From Enhydrobacter aerosaccus (GTDB taxonomy: Bacteria > Pseudomonadota > Alphaproteobacteria > Reyranellales > Reyranellaceae), in NCBI GenBank assembly GCA_903832005.1, contig CAIKZO010000155.1, forward strand, positions 1 through 51,790: a stretch of 51,790 nucleotides of DNA, read 5' to 3'. The position numbers and the translations under genes are program-made. The stretch's first letter is position 1, and each line of letters begins with the position of its first letter. Positions 17,840-29,020 of this stretch are shown here, one piece after another. A model generated the notes under the pieces. That model worked only from the letters and a program-made list of their open reading frames with translations, searched no databases and was not told the origin of the DNA.

Positions 17840-18658
17840 TTATCGCATCGCCGCCCAAACCGCGAGGGCTTGGCGCGTTCCGGCAACATCATGTACACGG
17901 ACGATCGACGCGCCGTTTCGCGCCGCTTCGACGGCGAGCCAGACCGATGCCGGATCGCGCAGCCGCGGCTGCTTGATCCCCGTCAGCCGACCGATGAAAC
18001 CCTTGCGCGACGCCCCGACCAGTACCGGATAGCCCGCTTCCGCCAGGCGTCCGGCGCCCGCGACAAGGGCCAGGTTCTCGGCCGGAGTCTTGCCGAAGCC
18101 GATGCCCGGATCGAAGACGATGTGCTCGCGTGCGACCCCCGCAGCCTCGCAGACGGCCGCGCGCTCGACCAGGAATGAGCGCACATCCTCGACGACGTCA
18201 CGATAGTCCGGCCCCTGATACTGGTCCTCCTGGCGACCGCGGCGATGCATCAACACGACCGGTACGCCACGCTCGGCAACCAGCGGCAGCAGGTCGGGAT
18301 CGTCCCGCAGCGCCGCGACGTCGTTCACAATGCGGGCGCCGGCATCGAGGCAGGCGCGGGCAACGGCAGCCCGCCGCGTATCGATCGAGACCACCACACC
18401 CTGGGCGGCAAGTCGCTCGACGACGGATAGCACGCGCCGCAGCTCTTCCTCGACCGAGACGGGCTGTGAGCCGGGACGCGTCGACTCGCCCCCGATATCG
18501 ACGATGTCGGCCCCCTCCGAAACGAAACGCAGGCCGTCGTCGATGGCCTGCATCGGGTCGAGGCGTTCGCCGCCGTCGGAAAAGGAGTCCGGCGTCACAT
18601 TGACGATCGCCATCACGCGAGGGCGATCAAGCGGCACGCCACCAAAGGTGCGAATCAC
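17840..18658 (-). CDS. folP: Dihydropteroate synthase
   Basis: This 272-aa cytosolic enzyme condenses p-aminobenzoate with dihydropterin pyrophosphate in folate synthesis and is the sulfonamide target. All family signatures are present: IVNVTPDSFSDGG near residues 18-30, DIGGESTRPGS near 54-64, DPGIGFGKT near 188-196 and VGASRKGFIGRLTG near 216-229. The start is a GTG at 18658; no upstream in-frame ATG is available. It begins the folP-glmM-thiD group. The 143 bp separating it from ftsH hold a palindromic repeat, so it may be read through from ftsH or have its own promoter. Confidence 0.94.
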   Translation of the reverse strand: MIRTFGGVPLDRPRVMAIVNVTPDSFSDGGERLDPMQAIDDGLRFVSEGADIVDIGGESTRPGSQPVSVEEELRRVLSVVERLAAQGVVVSIDTRRAAVARACLDAGARIVNDVAALRDDPDLLPLVAERGVPVVLMHRRGRQEDQYQGPDYRDVVEDVRSFLVERAAVCEAAGVAREHIVFDPGIGFGKTPAENLALVAGAGRLAEAGYPVLVGASRKGFIGRLTGIKQPRLRDPASVWLAVEAARNGASIVRVHDVAGTRQALAVWAAMR

Positions 18659-18682
18659 GCGATCACGTTTACAGAAGAATCA

Positions 18683-18793
18683 CCTCACCCTGAGGAGCGT
18701 CCAGTTTGGGGCGCGTCTCGAAGGGTGGGCAACTCACATAGTGCTCGTTCCCATCCTTCGAGACGACCGCTACGCGGTCTCCTCAGGATGAGG
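18683..18793. repeat. Nested palindromic intergenic repeat element
   Basis: This 111-bp element has two nested inverted repeats. The outer arms are CCTCACCCTGAGGA (18683-18696) and TCCTCAGGATGAGG (18780-18793), with one mismatch. The inner arms are TCTCGAAGGGTGGG and CCCATCCTTCGAGA, also with one mismatch. The arrangement and the CCTGAGGA and TCTCGAAGG motifs match a class of mobile palindromic repeats spread through alphaproteobacterial intergenic regions. The element sits between ftsH and folP and would fold into a long hairpin in their transcript. It encodes no protein. Confidence 0.75.
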
Positions 18794-18801
18794 GAGTTCA
18801 C

Positions 18802-20742
<1,941 letters not shown>

Positions 20743-20773
20743 GGGCGATCCACTGAATTCAGAGGCAAGGGGT

Positions 20774-21835
20774 TCAGTCTACATGGGGCGGGAGAAACCC
20801 GCCGCAAGCGAAAAATGCAGCAGGAACGAGGGGCTGCCCCTCTTTCCTGCTGTTTCCCTTGCCATTTTCGGGCCGAACAATCCAGCGAAGCCGCGGACTT
20901 TTGGGTACCTGACGTAACATCAGCCGGCATTCCGACAGCGTAAAATCCTGACTTTTGCCGGATTTACCGCGCGCCGCCCCCTCGGCTAGACGATCGACCG
21001 CCCGGTCGAGACGATCGCGGCGCGGCGGATAGTCTCGTCCGCCGACAGCCTGAACCACCCGGCTGAGCAGGCTGGATGCCCGTTCCTTGCCCAGTTGCCG
21101 GAAGGCCGCCTGATCGAGCGCCAGTTCGTCGCCCGCCTCGATCAGCTCAACCGCAGCCTTGGCCAAGGCCTCCTCTCGGCCTGCCCGGCGCCCGCCCGAG
21201 CCGGAATCCAGCCCGTCGAGTCCGCCTGCTGCCCGCACGCGCGCCCGCTCGAAGCGTGGATCGGCATTGGACGGATCTTCGATCCAGGCGACGCCGCGCG
21301 CCTCCAGGGTCGCGGTGAGGCAAGATCGCGGCACCGAAAGCAAGGGTCGCAGCAGGCGCATATGGCGCCGCTCGACCAGCGCCGCCATGCCCGCCAGGCC
21401 ATCCGGCCCGCTGCCGCGGGCGGCGCGCATGGCGACGGTCTCGGCCTGGTCGTCGGCGTGATGGGCCACCAGCAGGTGCAGGATACCGCGCTGATGGCAG
21501 GCCTCGACCAACAGGTCGTAACGCGCGTCACGCGCCGCCTCTTGCAGCCCTTGTAGTGGCTTGGGTCCTTCCCAGCGCAGGATTACCGCATCCACTCCCT
21601 GCTTCAGCAGCAGGTCGCGCGTTGTTTGGGCTTCCCGCGCGGCTTCGGCACGCAGGCCATGATCGACGATCAAACCGACGACGCGGCCACCCTCTGCCTT
21701 CGCCCAGTCGTGGGCGAGCAGCGCCAGGGACAACGAATCGCGGCCGCCGGAGACAGCGACGGCGAGAACGGGATGTTTTTCGAACGGCGCGAAGGGCGCC
21801 ATCAAAGGCGCAAAGGATCCGGCGTTCAGCCGCAT
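20774..21835 (-). CDS. tilS: tRNA(Ile)-lysidine synthase
   Basis: This 353-aa enzyme adds lysine to C34 of the CAU-anticodon tRNA-Ile so that it reads AUA. The PP-loop ATPase motif is AVSGGRDSLSLALL near residues 27-40, followed by VDHGLR near 57-62 and the family segment LLVAHHADDQAETVAMR near 121-137. Its start overlaps the cpoB stop by 10 bp. The C-terminus is odd. Residues from about 328 on are encoded across a 16-bp palindrome followed by a T tract on the coding strand, which resembles an intrinsic terminator, and the tail from there does not look like a folded TilS domain. The protein is shorter than E. coli TilS but still has the complete catalytic domain. Confidence 0.9.
   Translation of the reverse strand: MRLNAGSFAPLMAPFAPFEKHPVLAVAVSGGRDSLSLALLAHDWAKAEGGRVVGLIVDHGLRAEAAREAQTTRDLLLKQGVDAVILRWEGPKPLQGLQEAARDARYDLLVEACHQRGILHLLVAHHADDQAETVAMRAARGSGPDGLAGMAALVERRHMRLLRPLLSVPRSCLTATLEARGVAWIEDPSNADPRFERARVRAAGGLDGLDSGSGGRRAGREEALAKAAVELIEAGDELALDQAAFRQLGKERASSLLSRVVQAVGGRDYPPRRDRLDRAVDRLAEGAARGKSGKSQDFTLSECRLMLRQVPKSPRLRWIVRPENGKGNSRKEGQPLVPAAFFACGGFLPPHVD
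20811..20852 (-). terminator. Terminator-like palindrome inside the 3' end of tilS
   Basis: The arms at 20837-20852 and 20818-20833 (CAGCAGGAA...TTCCTGCTG) pair over 16 bp with one mismatch and a 3-nt loop. On the minus strand the stem is followed at once by CATTTTTCG. It therefore has the form of an intrinsic terminator for the strand that encodes tilS and ftsH. It sits about 45 bp before the tilS stop and 76 bp before the ftsH start. Confidence 0.5.
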
Positions 21836-22578
21836 CCGTTACGTGAACGCTCCTGGTCGACCCGGCGCTTCTGCAGGTCGGTGGCCTTGGGATAGTCCTG
21901 CCCGAAGCGCGCGAAGATAGCACAGGCGTCGGGCTTGCGGTTGAGCGCCGAAAGCGTGATCCCGAGCTTCAGCAGATTGTCCGGCCCCTTGGGGCTGGCC
22001 TTGTACAGCTTGTAGCCCTCGGCGAACGAGGTCATGGCGCTCTGGTAATCTCGGCGCGCGTAATACGTCTCACCCAACCAGTACTGCGCGTTGCCGGCCA
22101 GCACGTGCTGCGGATAGCGCTGGACGAAGCTCTTGAAGCCACGCTCGGCGCCGGCGTAGTCGCCGTCCTGCAGGAGCTTGAAGGCCTCGTTGTACATCTG
22201 GTCCGCACCGGCCGTGTTGCCGCCGGCGGCCAATGGCGGCGCAGCGCTCGCGGTCGACGGCGGGGGCGCCAGACGTTCGTTCTGCATTGGCGTCGGTGTC
22301 GGCGCGGGAGGACGCGCCCCTCCGCCGCCCTTGCCCTTCTCGAGCGTGTCGAGCCGATATTCGTAATCGGCCTGCATTTTCTCCATCTGCTGCTTGAGCT
22401 GCGTGTTGCTGTACTGCAGTTGCTCGAGCTGGCCGGTCAGCATGGTCAGGGTCTGCTGCAGTTGGTTCAGCCGGTCGTCGATGTAGGCTTGCTGCTGGGC
22501 CGAGGCGATCGACGGCAGCACGGCCGACGGGAGGACGAGGGCTGCGACAAGGAGGAGGCGCGAAGGGAATATCGTCAT
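21826..22578 (-). CDS. cpoB: Cell division coordinator CpoB (Tol-Pal system protein YbgF)
   Basis: This 250-aa periplasmic protein links the Tol-Pal machine to peptidoglycan synthesis during constriction. A signal peptide ends near residue 27 (SIASAQQ). A coiled-coil for trimerisation follows (about 30-80, LNQLQQTLTMLTGQLEQLQ), then a glycine/proline-rich linker, then TPR repeats from about 125 to the end (YNEAFKLLQDGDYAGAERGF; YWLGETYYARRDYQSA). The start at 22578 gives a standard signal peptide; an in-frame ATG at 22611 would lengthen the N-region. It is separated from pal by a terminator-like hairpin and overlaps tilS. Confidence 0.9.
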   Translation of the reverse strand: MTIFPSRLLLVAALVLPSAVLPSIASAQQQAYIDDRLNQLQQTLTMLTGQLEQLQYSNTQLKQQMEKMQADYEYRLDTLEKGKGGGGARPPAPTPTPMQNERLAPPPSTASAAPPLAAGGNTAGADQMYNEAFKLLQDGDYAGAERGFKSFVQRYPQHVLAGNAQYWLGETYYARRDYQSAMTSFAEGYKLYKASPKGPDNLLKLGITLSALNRKPDACAIFARFGQDYPKATDLQKRRVDQERSRNGCG

Positions 22579-22643
22579 GGGTCCGGGCAGTTTCAGTGTA
22601 AACGCGGCCATTTTCAGGCAGGAATGAGCGACCTACAAACGAA

Positions 22644-22672
22644 AACGCCGGTCGCGCGAGGCGACCGGCGTT
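22644..22672 (-). terminator. Intrinsic terminator-like hairpin between pal and cpoB
   Basis: AACGCCGGTCGC (22644-22655) pairs perfectly with GCGACCGGCGTT (22661-22672) around a 5-nt loop. On the minus strand it is followed by TTCGTTTG. This 12-bp stem lies 23 bp past the pal stop, so part of the tol-pal transcript probably ends here with read-through into cpoB. Confidence 0.7.
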
Positions 22673-22695
22673 GCAGCTCGGATCGAGCCAAATGC

Positions 22696-23157
22696 CTACT
22701 CGAGGCTGGTGACGCCCACGCGATTGCGGGCCCACGAACCTTCGTCGGAGCCCACGACGTCCGGGCGCTCCTTGCCGTAGCTGATGGTCTTGATGCGCGC
22801 GGCGGGAACGCCCTGCGCGATCAGGAACTGGCGGACCGACGTTGCACGACGCTCGCCCAGCGCAATGTTGTACTCGCGCGTGCCGCGCTCGTCGCACTTG
22901 CCTTCGATCAGGATCGGATAGTTGGGGTACTTCTTCAGCCACTCAGCCTGCTTGGCGAGGGTCGCACGGCCATCCTCGCGGACGGACGACATGTCGGTGT
23001 CGAAGTACACGCGATCGCCGACGTTCTGCTTGAAGTCGCCGACGGAACCCGGCGTTACAGTGGCGCCGGACGGGGGCGCGACGGCCTCGTTATTATTGCT
23101 GCAAGCAGCGACGAACATCAGGGCCGCGATGGCGGCGATAGCTTTGATCATGCGCAT
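22696..23157 (-). CDS. pal: Peptidoglycan-associated lipoprotein Pal
   Basis: This 153-aa outer-membrane lipoprotein anchors the outer membrane to peptidoglycan and partners TolB. The lipobox FVAAC places the lipidated cysteine at residue 19. The OmpA-like domain covers about 50-150, with VYFDTDMSSV near its start and GKCDERGTREYNIALGERRA near 86-105, which includes the diaminopimelate-binding aspartate and arginine region. Two ATGs two codons apart could serve as start; the first is given. It lies 137 bp after tolB in the expected tolQRAB-pal order. Confidence 0.95.
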   Translation of the reverse strand: MRMIKAIAAIAALMFVAACSNNNEAVAPPSGATVTPGSVGDFKQNVGDRVYFDTDMSSVREDGRATLAKQAEWLKKYPNYPILIEGKCDERGTREYNIALGERRATSVRQFLIAQGVPAARIKTISYGKERPDVVGSDEGSWARNRVGVTSLE

Positions 23158-23294
23158 CTCAATCTCTAACGCGTCGCTTTCACGATCGCGCTCCTCTTTG
23201 TTGCCGCCCCCTCAAACGAGGGATCCATCCGCCCAGACGAGACGACCCGAGCGCGTTCAGACACCCGGGTCGATACGCGAGATAATATCGTTCG

Positions 23295-24614
23295 CTACTG
23301 CGGAATCAAGGGCGACCACGCCGGATCCGAGGCATCCGTAGGTGTCGGGACCTGACGTTCGAACCGGCCCGTGACGTCGATTGCACTCAGGGTGACCGAG
23401 CCCGCCCGGCCGCCCGAATTGGGCTGCTGCTTGAAGAACATCAGGACCCGGCCGTTGGGCGCCCAGGTCGGTCCCTCGACCAGGAAGCCGTTCGACAGCA
23501 GGCGCTCGCCGCTGCCGTCCGGCCGCATGATGCCGATGCCGAAGCTGTTGCCCATGATCTTGGTAAAGGCGATGTAATCGCCGCGCGGCGACCATACCGG
23601 CGTGGCGTAACGGCCGTCACCGAAGCTGATGCGTTTCTCCCCGCCGCCGCCGGCGCCCATCACGTAGAGCTGCTGGGTGCCGCCGCGGTCGGAGTTGAAC
23701 ACGATCTGGGTGCCGTCGTTGGAGTAGCTCGGCGAGGTGTCGATCGCGGGCGTGTTGGTCAGGCGACGCATGCCGTGTCCGCGCACGTCCATCTCGTAGA
23801 GGTCGGTGTTGCCATCCTGTGACAAAGACATGGCCACTTTGGTCCCGTCCGGCGAGAAGCGCGGCGCGAAGCTCATGCCGGGGAAGTTGCCCAGCAGTTC
23901 GCGGCGGCCGCTGTCGACGTTCTGCAGGTAGACGCGCGGCGGACCGTTGTTCTCGCCGTACGCCATGTAGACGATCTCCTGCAACGTCGGCGAGAATCGC
24001 GGCGTCAGCGCGAGCGTGCGCCCATCGGTGATGTAGCGGTTGTTGGCGCCGTCCTGGTCCATGATGGCGATGCGCTTGACCCGCAGGTTGAGCGGGCCGG
24101 TTTCACCGACATAGGCGACGCGGGTATCGAAGTAGCCTTCCTCACCGGTCACGCGCTTGTAGATCGCGTCGGCGATGATGTGGGCGAGCCGCCGCCAGTT
24201 GTTGGGCTGGCTGGTAAAGGAAAGCCCGGCCGCCTGGTTCGAGGCCACGACGTCCCACAGGCGGAAGTCGACCTTGAGGTTGCCGCCGGCGCTGCTCACC
24301 TGGCCGACCACGAGGCCGGTCGCGCCGACCGAGCGCCAGTCCTGGAAGCGGGGTGCGGCGTTGGCGTTGATGTTGCGCTCGATGAACGAGCCCGGCGGAA
24401 TCGACCGGAACAGGCCGGAATTCTGCAGGTCGTTGCGGATGACGGTCGCCATCTCGGCGCCGACGTTGTCGCCGGAGAAGTCGGTGATTGCGATCGGCAC
24501 CGGCTCGAAGCTGGGCTTGGTCATGTCGATGGTGAGCTGGGCATGCGCGGGCACCGCCAGGGCAGCGAATGCTACCGCCGTCAGGACCGTCCGAAGATGT
24601 CGGGGGATCATCAT
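23295..24614 (-). CDS. tolB: Tol-Pal system periplasmic protein TolB
   Basis: This 439-aa periplasmic protein binds Pal and TolA. A signal peptide ends at PAHAQ near residue 26. An N-terminal alpha/beta domain (about 30-165, PIAITDFSGDNVGAEMATVI) precedes a six-bladed beta-propeller (about 170-435) with TolB/WD40-like repeats such as RFSPDGTKVAMSLSQDGNTD and PSYSNDGTQIVFNSDRGGTQ. AAGAAGAGG lies before the ATG at 24614. It follows tolA by 51 bp. Confidence 0.96.
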   Translation of the reverse strand: MMIPRHLRTVLTAVAFAALAVPAHAQLTIDMTKPSFEPVPIAITDFSGDNVGAEMATVIRNDLQNSGLFRSIPPGSFIERNINANAAPRFQDWRSVGATGLVVGQVSSAGGNLKVDFRLWDVVASNQAAGLSFTSQPNNWRRLAHIIADAIYKRVTGEEGYFDTRVAYVGETGPLNLRVKRIAIMDQDGANNRYITDGRTLALTPRFSPTLQEIVYMAYGENNGPPRVYLQNVDSGRRELLGNFPGMSFAPRFSPDGTKVAMSLSQDGNTDLYEMDVRGHGMRRLTNTPAIDTSPSYSNDGTQIVFNSDRGGTQQLYVMGAGGGGEKRISFGDGRYATPVWSPRGDYIAFTKIMGNSFGIGIMRPDGSGERLLSNGFLVEGPTWAPNGRVLMFFKQQPNSGGRAGSVTLSAIDVTGRFERQVPTPTDASDPAWSPLIPQ

Positions 24615-24665
24615 GTCGAACCTCTTCTTGCTCGTTGGAGGGCTGTCTCTATAGCGCTAAGAAAT

Positions 24666-25619
24666 CTAATAGTCGCGGGGATCGAAGTTGAAGGTAATGG
24701 TACGCCACGAATTGTATTTTTCCGGTGTCAGCGGCCACGGCTGGCAACGCGGGTTCATCAACGCGCGGCGGGCTGATTCGGCTGCCGCTCGATAGATGGG
24801 ATCGCCCATCCTGCCCTGATCCTTGAACTGCACATCGGTCGGCGTGCCGGCCTGATCCATCTGCACGACAAGGCTCACGACCGGCGCATCCTTGGCGCCG
24901 CCGAACGAATTCCAGCATGGCCTGATCTTCTGGCGCACGCCCTCGACCTCGCTGGCCGTCACGACGGCGGCGAACTCGGGTGCCATCGCGACCTGCCGCG
25001 TGATCTCCTTCGGTTTCTGCGGCGACTGCTGCGGCGTCTTGATCGGCGGGTTCTTGTCGTTGTTCTTCAGGATGCTGTCGACGATGTTGTCGACCGTCTC
25101 CTTCTTCGGCTGTGGCTTGGGCGGCGGCGCGACCGGCGGCTTGGGCGGCTCCTTCTTCACCTCCGGCTTGGGCGGCTCGGGCTTCGGATCGGGCGACTTC
25201 TCGACCTTGGGCGGCTCGGGTTCCTTGGGCTTCAGCGCGATCTTGTCGTCGGCCGGCTTGGGCTTCTCGACCTCGACCTTCTTCTCTTCCGGCTTGGGCG
25301 GCACCGGCACCGCTTCGGCCACTTCCTTCTTCGGAATCTCGGGCGCGGGCGGCGGCTCGGCTGTCGAGGGCGGCGGGGCTTTGCTGGTCTCCGCCGCGAT
25401 CTTGGCCTTCTCCGGCTGCTGTTCCTGGATGCCGACCTTGGGCGCGGCCGCCTTCTTCGCGATCGCCTCGAATTCGACCATCACCGGCTCGGGCTCGATC
25501 GGCGGCGAGCTGAAGAAGTTGAAGTTCACGATCGCCGCCACGATGGCGAAGACATGCACGCCCACCGACAGAATCGCCGGGGTGCGCATCTCCGCATATT
25601 CGGGGGAGCGGTCGGACAT
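24666..25619 (-). CDS. tolA: TolA, energy-transducing protein of the Tol-Pal system
   Basis: This 317-aa protein spans the periplasm from the TolQR motor to TolB and Pal. One inner-membrane helix lies near residues 15-35 (ILSVGVHVFAIVAAIVNFNF). A long proline- and lysine-rich region (about 70-200, PPKPEEKKVEVEKPKPADDK) replaces the alanine-rich helix of E. coli. A TonB/TolA-like C-terminal domain from about 225 to the end includes IRPCWNSFGG and PWPLTPEKYNSW. It lies 24 bp after tolR. Confidence 0.93.
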   Translation of the reverse strand: MSDRSPEYAEMRTPAILSVGVHVFAIVAAIVNFNFFSSPPIEPEPVMVEFEAIAKKAAAPKVGIQEQQPEKAKIAAETSKAPPPSTAEPPPAPEIPKKEVAEAVPVPPKPEEKKVEVEKPKPADDKIALKPKEPEPPKVEKSPDPKPEPPKPEVKKEPPKPPVAPPPKPQPKKETVDNIVDSILKNNDKNPPIKTPQQSPQKPKEITRQVAMAPEFAAVVTASEVEGVRQKIRPCWNSFGGAKDAPVVSLVVQMDQAGTPTDVQFKDQGRMGDPIYRAAAESARRALMNPRCQPWPLTPEKYNSWRTITFNFDPRDY

Positions 25620-25643
25620 CGATCGCCTGTACTCCGGTACTGA

Positions 25644-26119
<476 letters not shown>

Positions 26120-26120
<1 letters not shown>

Positions 26121-26854
26121 CAGACCTGCTCCTCGAGCTGACGCGACAGGATGGTGATGAATTCACCGGCGAAGGCCTCGAGCTGGACGGCGTAGCGCGA
26201 CACCTGGCCCGAGAGGATGTTGTACGCACCGGCCGCGGGAATGGCGGCAACCAGGCCGATCGCGGTGGCGAACAGCGCCTCGGAGATGCCGGGCGCCACG
26301 ACCGCGAGCGAGGTGTTCTTCGACACTGCGATGTGGCCGAAGCTGTTCATGATGCCCCACACCGTGCCGAACAGGCCGACGAAGGTGGCGTTGGCGCCGA
26401 CGGTGGCGAGGAAGCCCAGCCGCTTCTCGATCGCCTCCATCTCGCGCTGGATGGTGACGCTCATCACCTGCTCGATGCGCTGGCGCAGCGCGCCGCGCGC
26501 CGTGGCGCTGGCGGCAAGGCCCTTGGAAACCGAGCGACGCCATTCGCGCATCGCGGCGGAGAAGATGCTCGACATCGGATCCTCCGGCTTGGCGCCGACG
26601 CGATCGTAGAGATCCTCGAGCGAGACACCGGACCAGAAGGTGTCCTCGAAGGTCTGCGCGCTCTTCTTCAGCGCCCGCAGCCGCATGATCTTTTCGAAAA
26701 TGATCGCCCACGACCAGAACGAGGCCAGCAGCAAGGCGATCATCACCGCCTTGACGACCCAGTCGGCCTGCATGAACAGGCCATAGACCGACATGTCGAT
26801 GGGGGGAGCGGTGCCGGCAAGGGGGGTGCTGGCGACCTGCGCAAAGGCGTCCAT
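26120..26854 (-). CDS. tolQ: TolQ, MotA/TolQ/ExbB-family motor subunit
   Basis: This 244-aa protein has three membrane helices (about residues 33-53, 145-168 and 185-205) and a large cytoplasmic loop between the first two. FLATVGANATFVGLFGTVWG near 143-162 and AIGLVAAIPAAGAYN near 193-207 are the conserved proton-channel helices. With TolR it converts proton-motive force into movement of TolA. GGAG lies before the ATG. It is preceded by ybgC, 26 bp away. Confidence 0.96.
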
Positions 26855-26880
26855 TCATTTATCTCCGTTGGTTCCGAACC

Positions 26881-27360
26881 TTATACCTGAATATGGCGTG
26901 AGCGGGGCGTGTTGCTGCCTGCAACCTGTGCAAGAGCGGCCCGCAGCCCCTGCGGCAGACGCGTCGGCCGGCCATTTGGGCCCATGCAGGCCACCAGCAG
27001 CTCGGCCCGGATCAGCGTTTCGGTGCCCCGCCGCGCCTCCTGCATCATGTCGAGGGAAGCGCCCCGAAGCTCGCCGCAGCTCGTCAGCACCTCGATCGTG
27101 TCGTCGAGGCGCGCCGGCTTCAGATAGTCGATGGTGCAGCGGCGGACGACCCAATTCACACCCCGCTCGTCCCGCAAGGCGCTGTGTTCATGGCCCAGCA
27201 GGCGCAGCAGCTCGGTGCGGCCGCGCTCGAGAAACCGCAGCCAGTTGGCGTAATAGACGATGCCCGCGGCGTCGGTGTCTTCGTAATAGACCCGTAACGG
27301 AAGCACGTGCCGCCCCTCGACGATCTTGCCGGAAGTCGGCCCCGGATCGGTGATCGTCAC
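26881..27360 (-). CDS. ybgC: YbgC, tol-pal-associated acyl-CoA thioesterase
   Basis: This 159-aa hotdog-fold thioesterase hydrolyses acyl-CoA in the cytosol and is nearly always linked to tolQ. YYEDTDAAGIVYYANWLRF near residues 25-43 is the family signature with the catalytic aspartate. The GTG start at 27360 overlaps the ruvB stop (GTGA), so the two are translationally coupled. Substrate chain length cannot be told from sequence. Confidence 0.93.
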   Translation of the reverse strand: MTITDPGPTSGKIVEGRHVLPLRVYYEDTDAAGIVYYANWLRFLERGRTELLRLLGHEHSALRDERGVNWVVRRCTIDYLKPARLDDTIEVLTSCGELRGASLDMMQEARRGTETLIRAELLVACMGPNGRPTRLPQGLRAALAQVAGSNTPRSRHIQV

Positions 27361-28409
27361 GTCTCTTCCGCCTCACCGCCGGCCAGCAGGTCGAGTTGCT
27401 GCTTCTGCTCCTTCGGGATGGCCTTGCCGAGATGGCGATAGCCGCCTTCCGACAGCAGCCGGCCGCGCGGCGTGCGCATCAGCAGGCCGAGCTGCATCAG
27501 GTACGGCTCGATCACATCCTCGATCACGTCGCGCTGCTCGGAGAGCGCCGCGGCCAGGGTATCGACGCCGACCGGCCCTCCGCCGTAATTCTCGGCGATG
27601 CAGGCGAGATAGCGGCGGTCCATCGAGTCGAGGCCGCGGCCGTCGACCTCGAGGCGCGTCAGGGCCTCGTCGGCGGCCTTGGCATCGACGATCTTCTTGC
27701 CGGCCACCGACGCGAAGTCGCGCACGCGGCGCAGCAGGCGATTGGCGACACGCGGCGTGCCGCGCGAACGCTTGGCGATCTCCGCCCCCCCGTCCTTGGC
27801 CATCTCCATCTTCAGCACGCGGGCCGCGCGATGGACGATCGTCTCGAGTTCGGCCGGTTCGTAGAAGATCATGCGCAGCGGAATGCCGAAGCGCTCACGC
27901 AACGGCCGCGTCATCAGGCCCGAGCGCGTCGTGGCGCCGACCAGCGTGAACGGCGGCAGCTCGATGCGCACCGAGCGCGCCGCCGGTCCCTCGCCGATCA
28001 TCAGGTCGAGCTGGAAGTCCTCCATCGCCGGATAGAGGATCTCCTCGATCGCCGGGTTGAGACGGTGGATCTCGTCGATGAACAGGACGTCGTGCGCCTG
28101 CAGGTTGGTGAGCTGGGCGGCGAGATCGCCGGCCTTCTGGATCACCGGCCCGGATGTCGCGCGAAAGCCCACGCCCATCTCGCGCGCCACGATCTGGGCG
28201 AGTGTCGTCTTGCCCAGGCCAGGCGGGCCATGGAAAAGCACGTGGTCGAGCGCCTCGCCGCGCGACTTGGCGGCGGCGATGAAGATCTTGAGGTTCTCGC
28301 GGACCTGCTTCTGGCCGATGAAGTCGTCGAGCGTCTGCGGCCTGAGCGCCAGCTCGGCGGTATCTTCCTCGGCGCGCTTGGCCGCCACCAGCCGTTCGGC
28401 GTCGCTCAT
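27357..28409 (-). CDS. ruvB: Holliday junction branch migration ATPase RuvB
   Basis: This 350-aa AAA+ motor drives branch migration with RuvA. It carries LRPQTLDDFIGQ near residues 21-32, Walker A GPPGLGKTT near 60-68, Walker B LFIDEIHRL near 108-116, sensor 1 GATTRSG near 158-164 and arginine finger RERFGI near 170. The C-terminal winged helix contains RTPRGRLL near 322. Its start overlaps the ruvA stop by 4 bp. Confidence 0.98.
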   Translation of the reverse strand: MSDAERLVAAKRAEEDTAELALRPQTLDDFIGQKQVRENLKIFIAAAKSRGEALDHVLFHGPPGLGKTTLAQIVAREMGVGFRATSGPVIQKAGDLAAQLTNLQAHDVLFIDEIHRLNPAIEEILYPAMEDFQLDLMIGEGPAARSVRIELPPFTLVGATTRSGLMTRPLRERFGIPLRMIFYEPAELETIVHRAARVLKMEMAKDGGAEIAKRSRGTPRVANRLLRRVRDFASVAGKKIVDAKAADEALTRLEVDGRGLDSMDRRYLACIAENYGGGPVGVDTLAAALSEQRDVIEDVIEPYLMQLGLLMRTPRGRLLSEGGYRHLGKAIPKEQKQQLDLLAGGEAEET

Positions 28410-29020
28410 CGCGCGAGCTCCTGCAGGCTGGCCCGGATCACGGCATCGAGCGCCGCACCCTCACCCAACCGCTGCGTGACCCGCGCCACGGCGCCGAAGG
28501 CCTCGACCCGGCGGTAGCCCAGATTGACCAGCGCCGACACCGCGTCCTCGTTGATCGACGCCGTGGGCGGCACGACGCCGGGCGCGCCCCCGGCCTTGGC
28601 CGGAACTGGCGCCACGCCGAAGGCAGCGGCCTTGTCCTTGAGTTCGGTCATCAGGCGCGCCGCAAGCTTCGGCCCGACGCCCGCCGGACGGCTGAGCGTC
28701 GCGCGATCCTGGGCCGCGATGGCGCGGACGATCTCGTCAGCCGACAGGGTCGAGAGGATCGACAGGGCCACGCGGGCGCCGACGCCCTGCACGGTCGTCA
28801 GGATGCGGAACCAGTCGCGCTCGGCCGTATCGAGGAAGCCGTAGAGCGCGATCGCATCCTCACGCACGATGGTCTCGACCAGCAAGGTCGCCGGCCCGCC
28901 GACCACCAGGTCGCGCAAGGTGCGCGAGGAGGCCGAGACGAGGTAGCCCACGCCGTTCACGTCGACCACGGCGCTGCCGTCATCGACCGAATCGACGACG
29001 CCTTTCAGCTTGGCGATCAA
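28406..29020 (-). CDS. ruvA: Holliday junction-binding protein RuvA
   Basis: This 204-aa protein holds the four-way junction for RuvB. An N-terminal OB fold (about residues 1-65, VVDVNGVGYLV) is followed by two helix-hairpin-helix motifs (VQGVGARVALSILS and RPAGVGPKLAARLMTELKDK) and a C-terminal RuvB-binding domain (about 155-204, ALVNLGYRRVEA). The start is a TTG overlapping the ruvC stop (TTGA), an inferred but well-placed start. Confidence 0.96.
   Translation of the reverse strand: MIAKLKGVVDSVDDGSAVVDVNGVGYLVSASSRTLRDLVVGGPATLLVETIVREDAIALYGFLDTAERDWFRILTTVQGVGARVALSILSTLSADEIVRAIAAQDRATLSRPAGVGPKLAARLMTELKDKAAAFGVAPVPAKAGGAPGVVPPTASINEDAVSALVNLGYRRVEAFGAVARVTQRLGEGAALDAVIRASLQELAR

Noticed and set aside
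16294..17976. 560-residue plus-strand frame across thiD and glmM
   Set aside because: Antisense to both genes, repetitive Arg/His/Gln composition and no recognisable domain.
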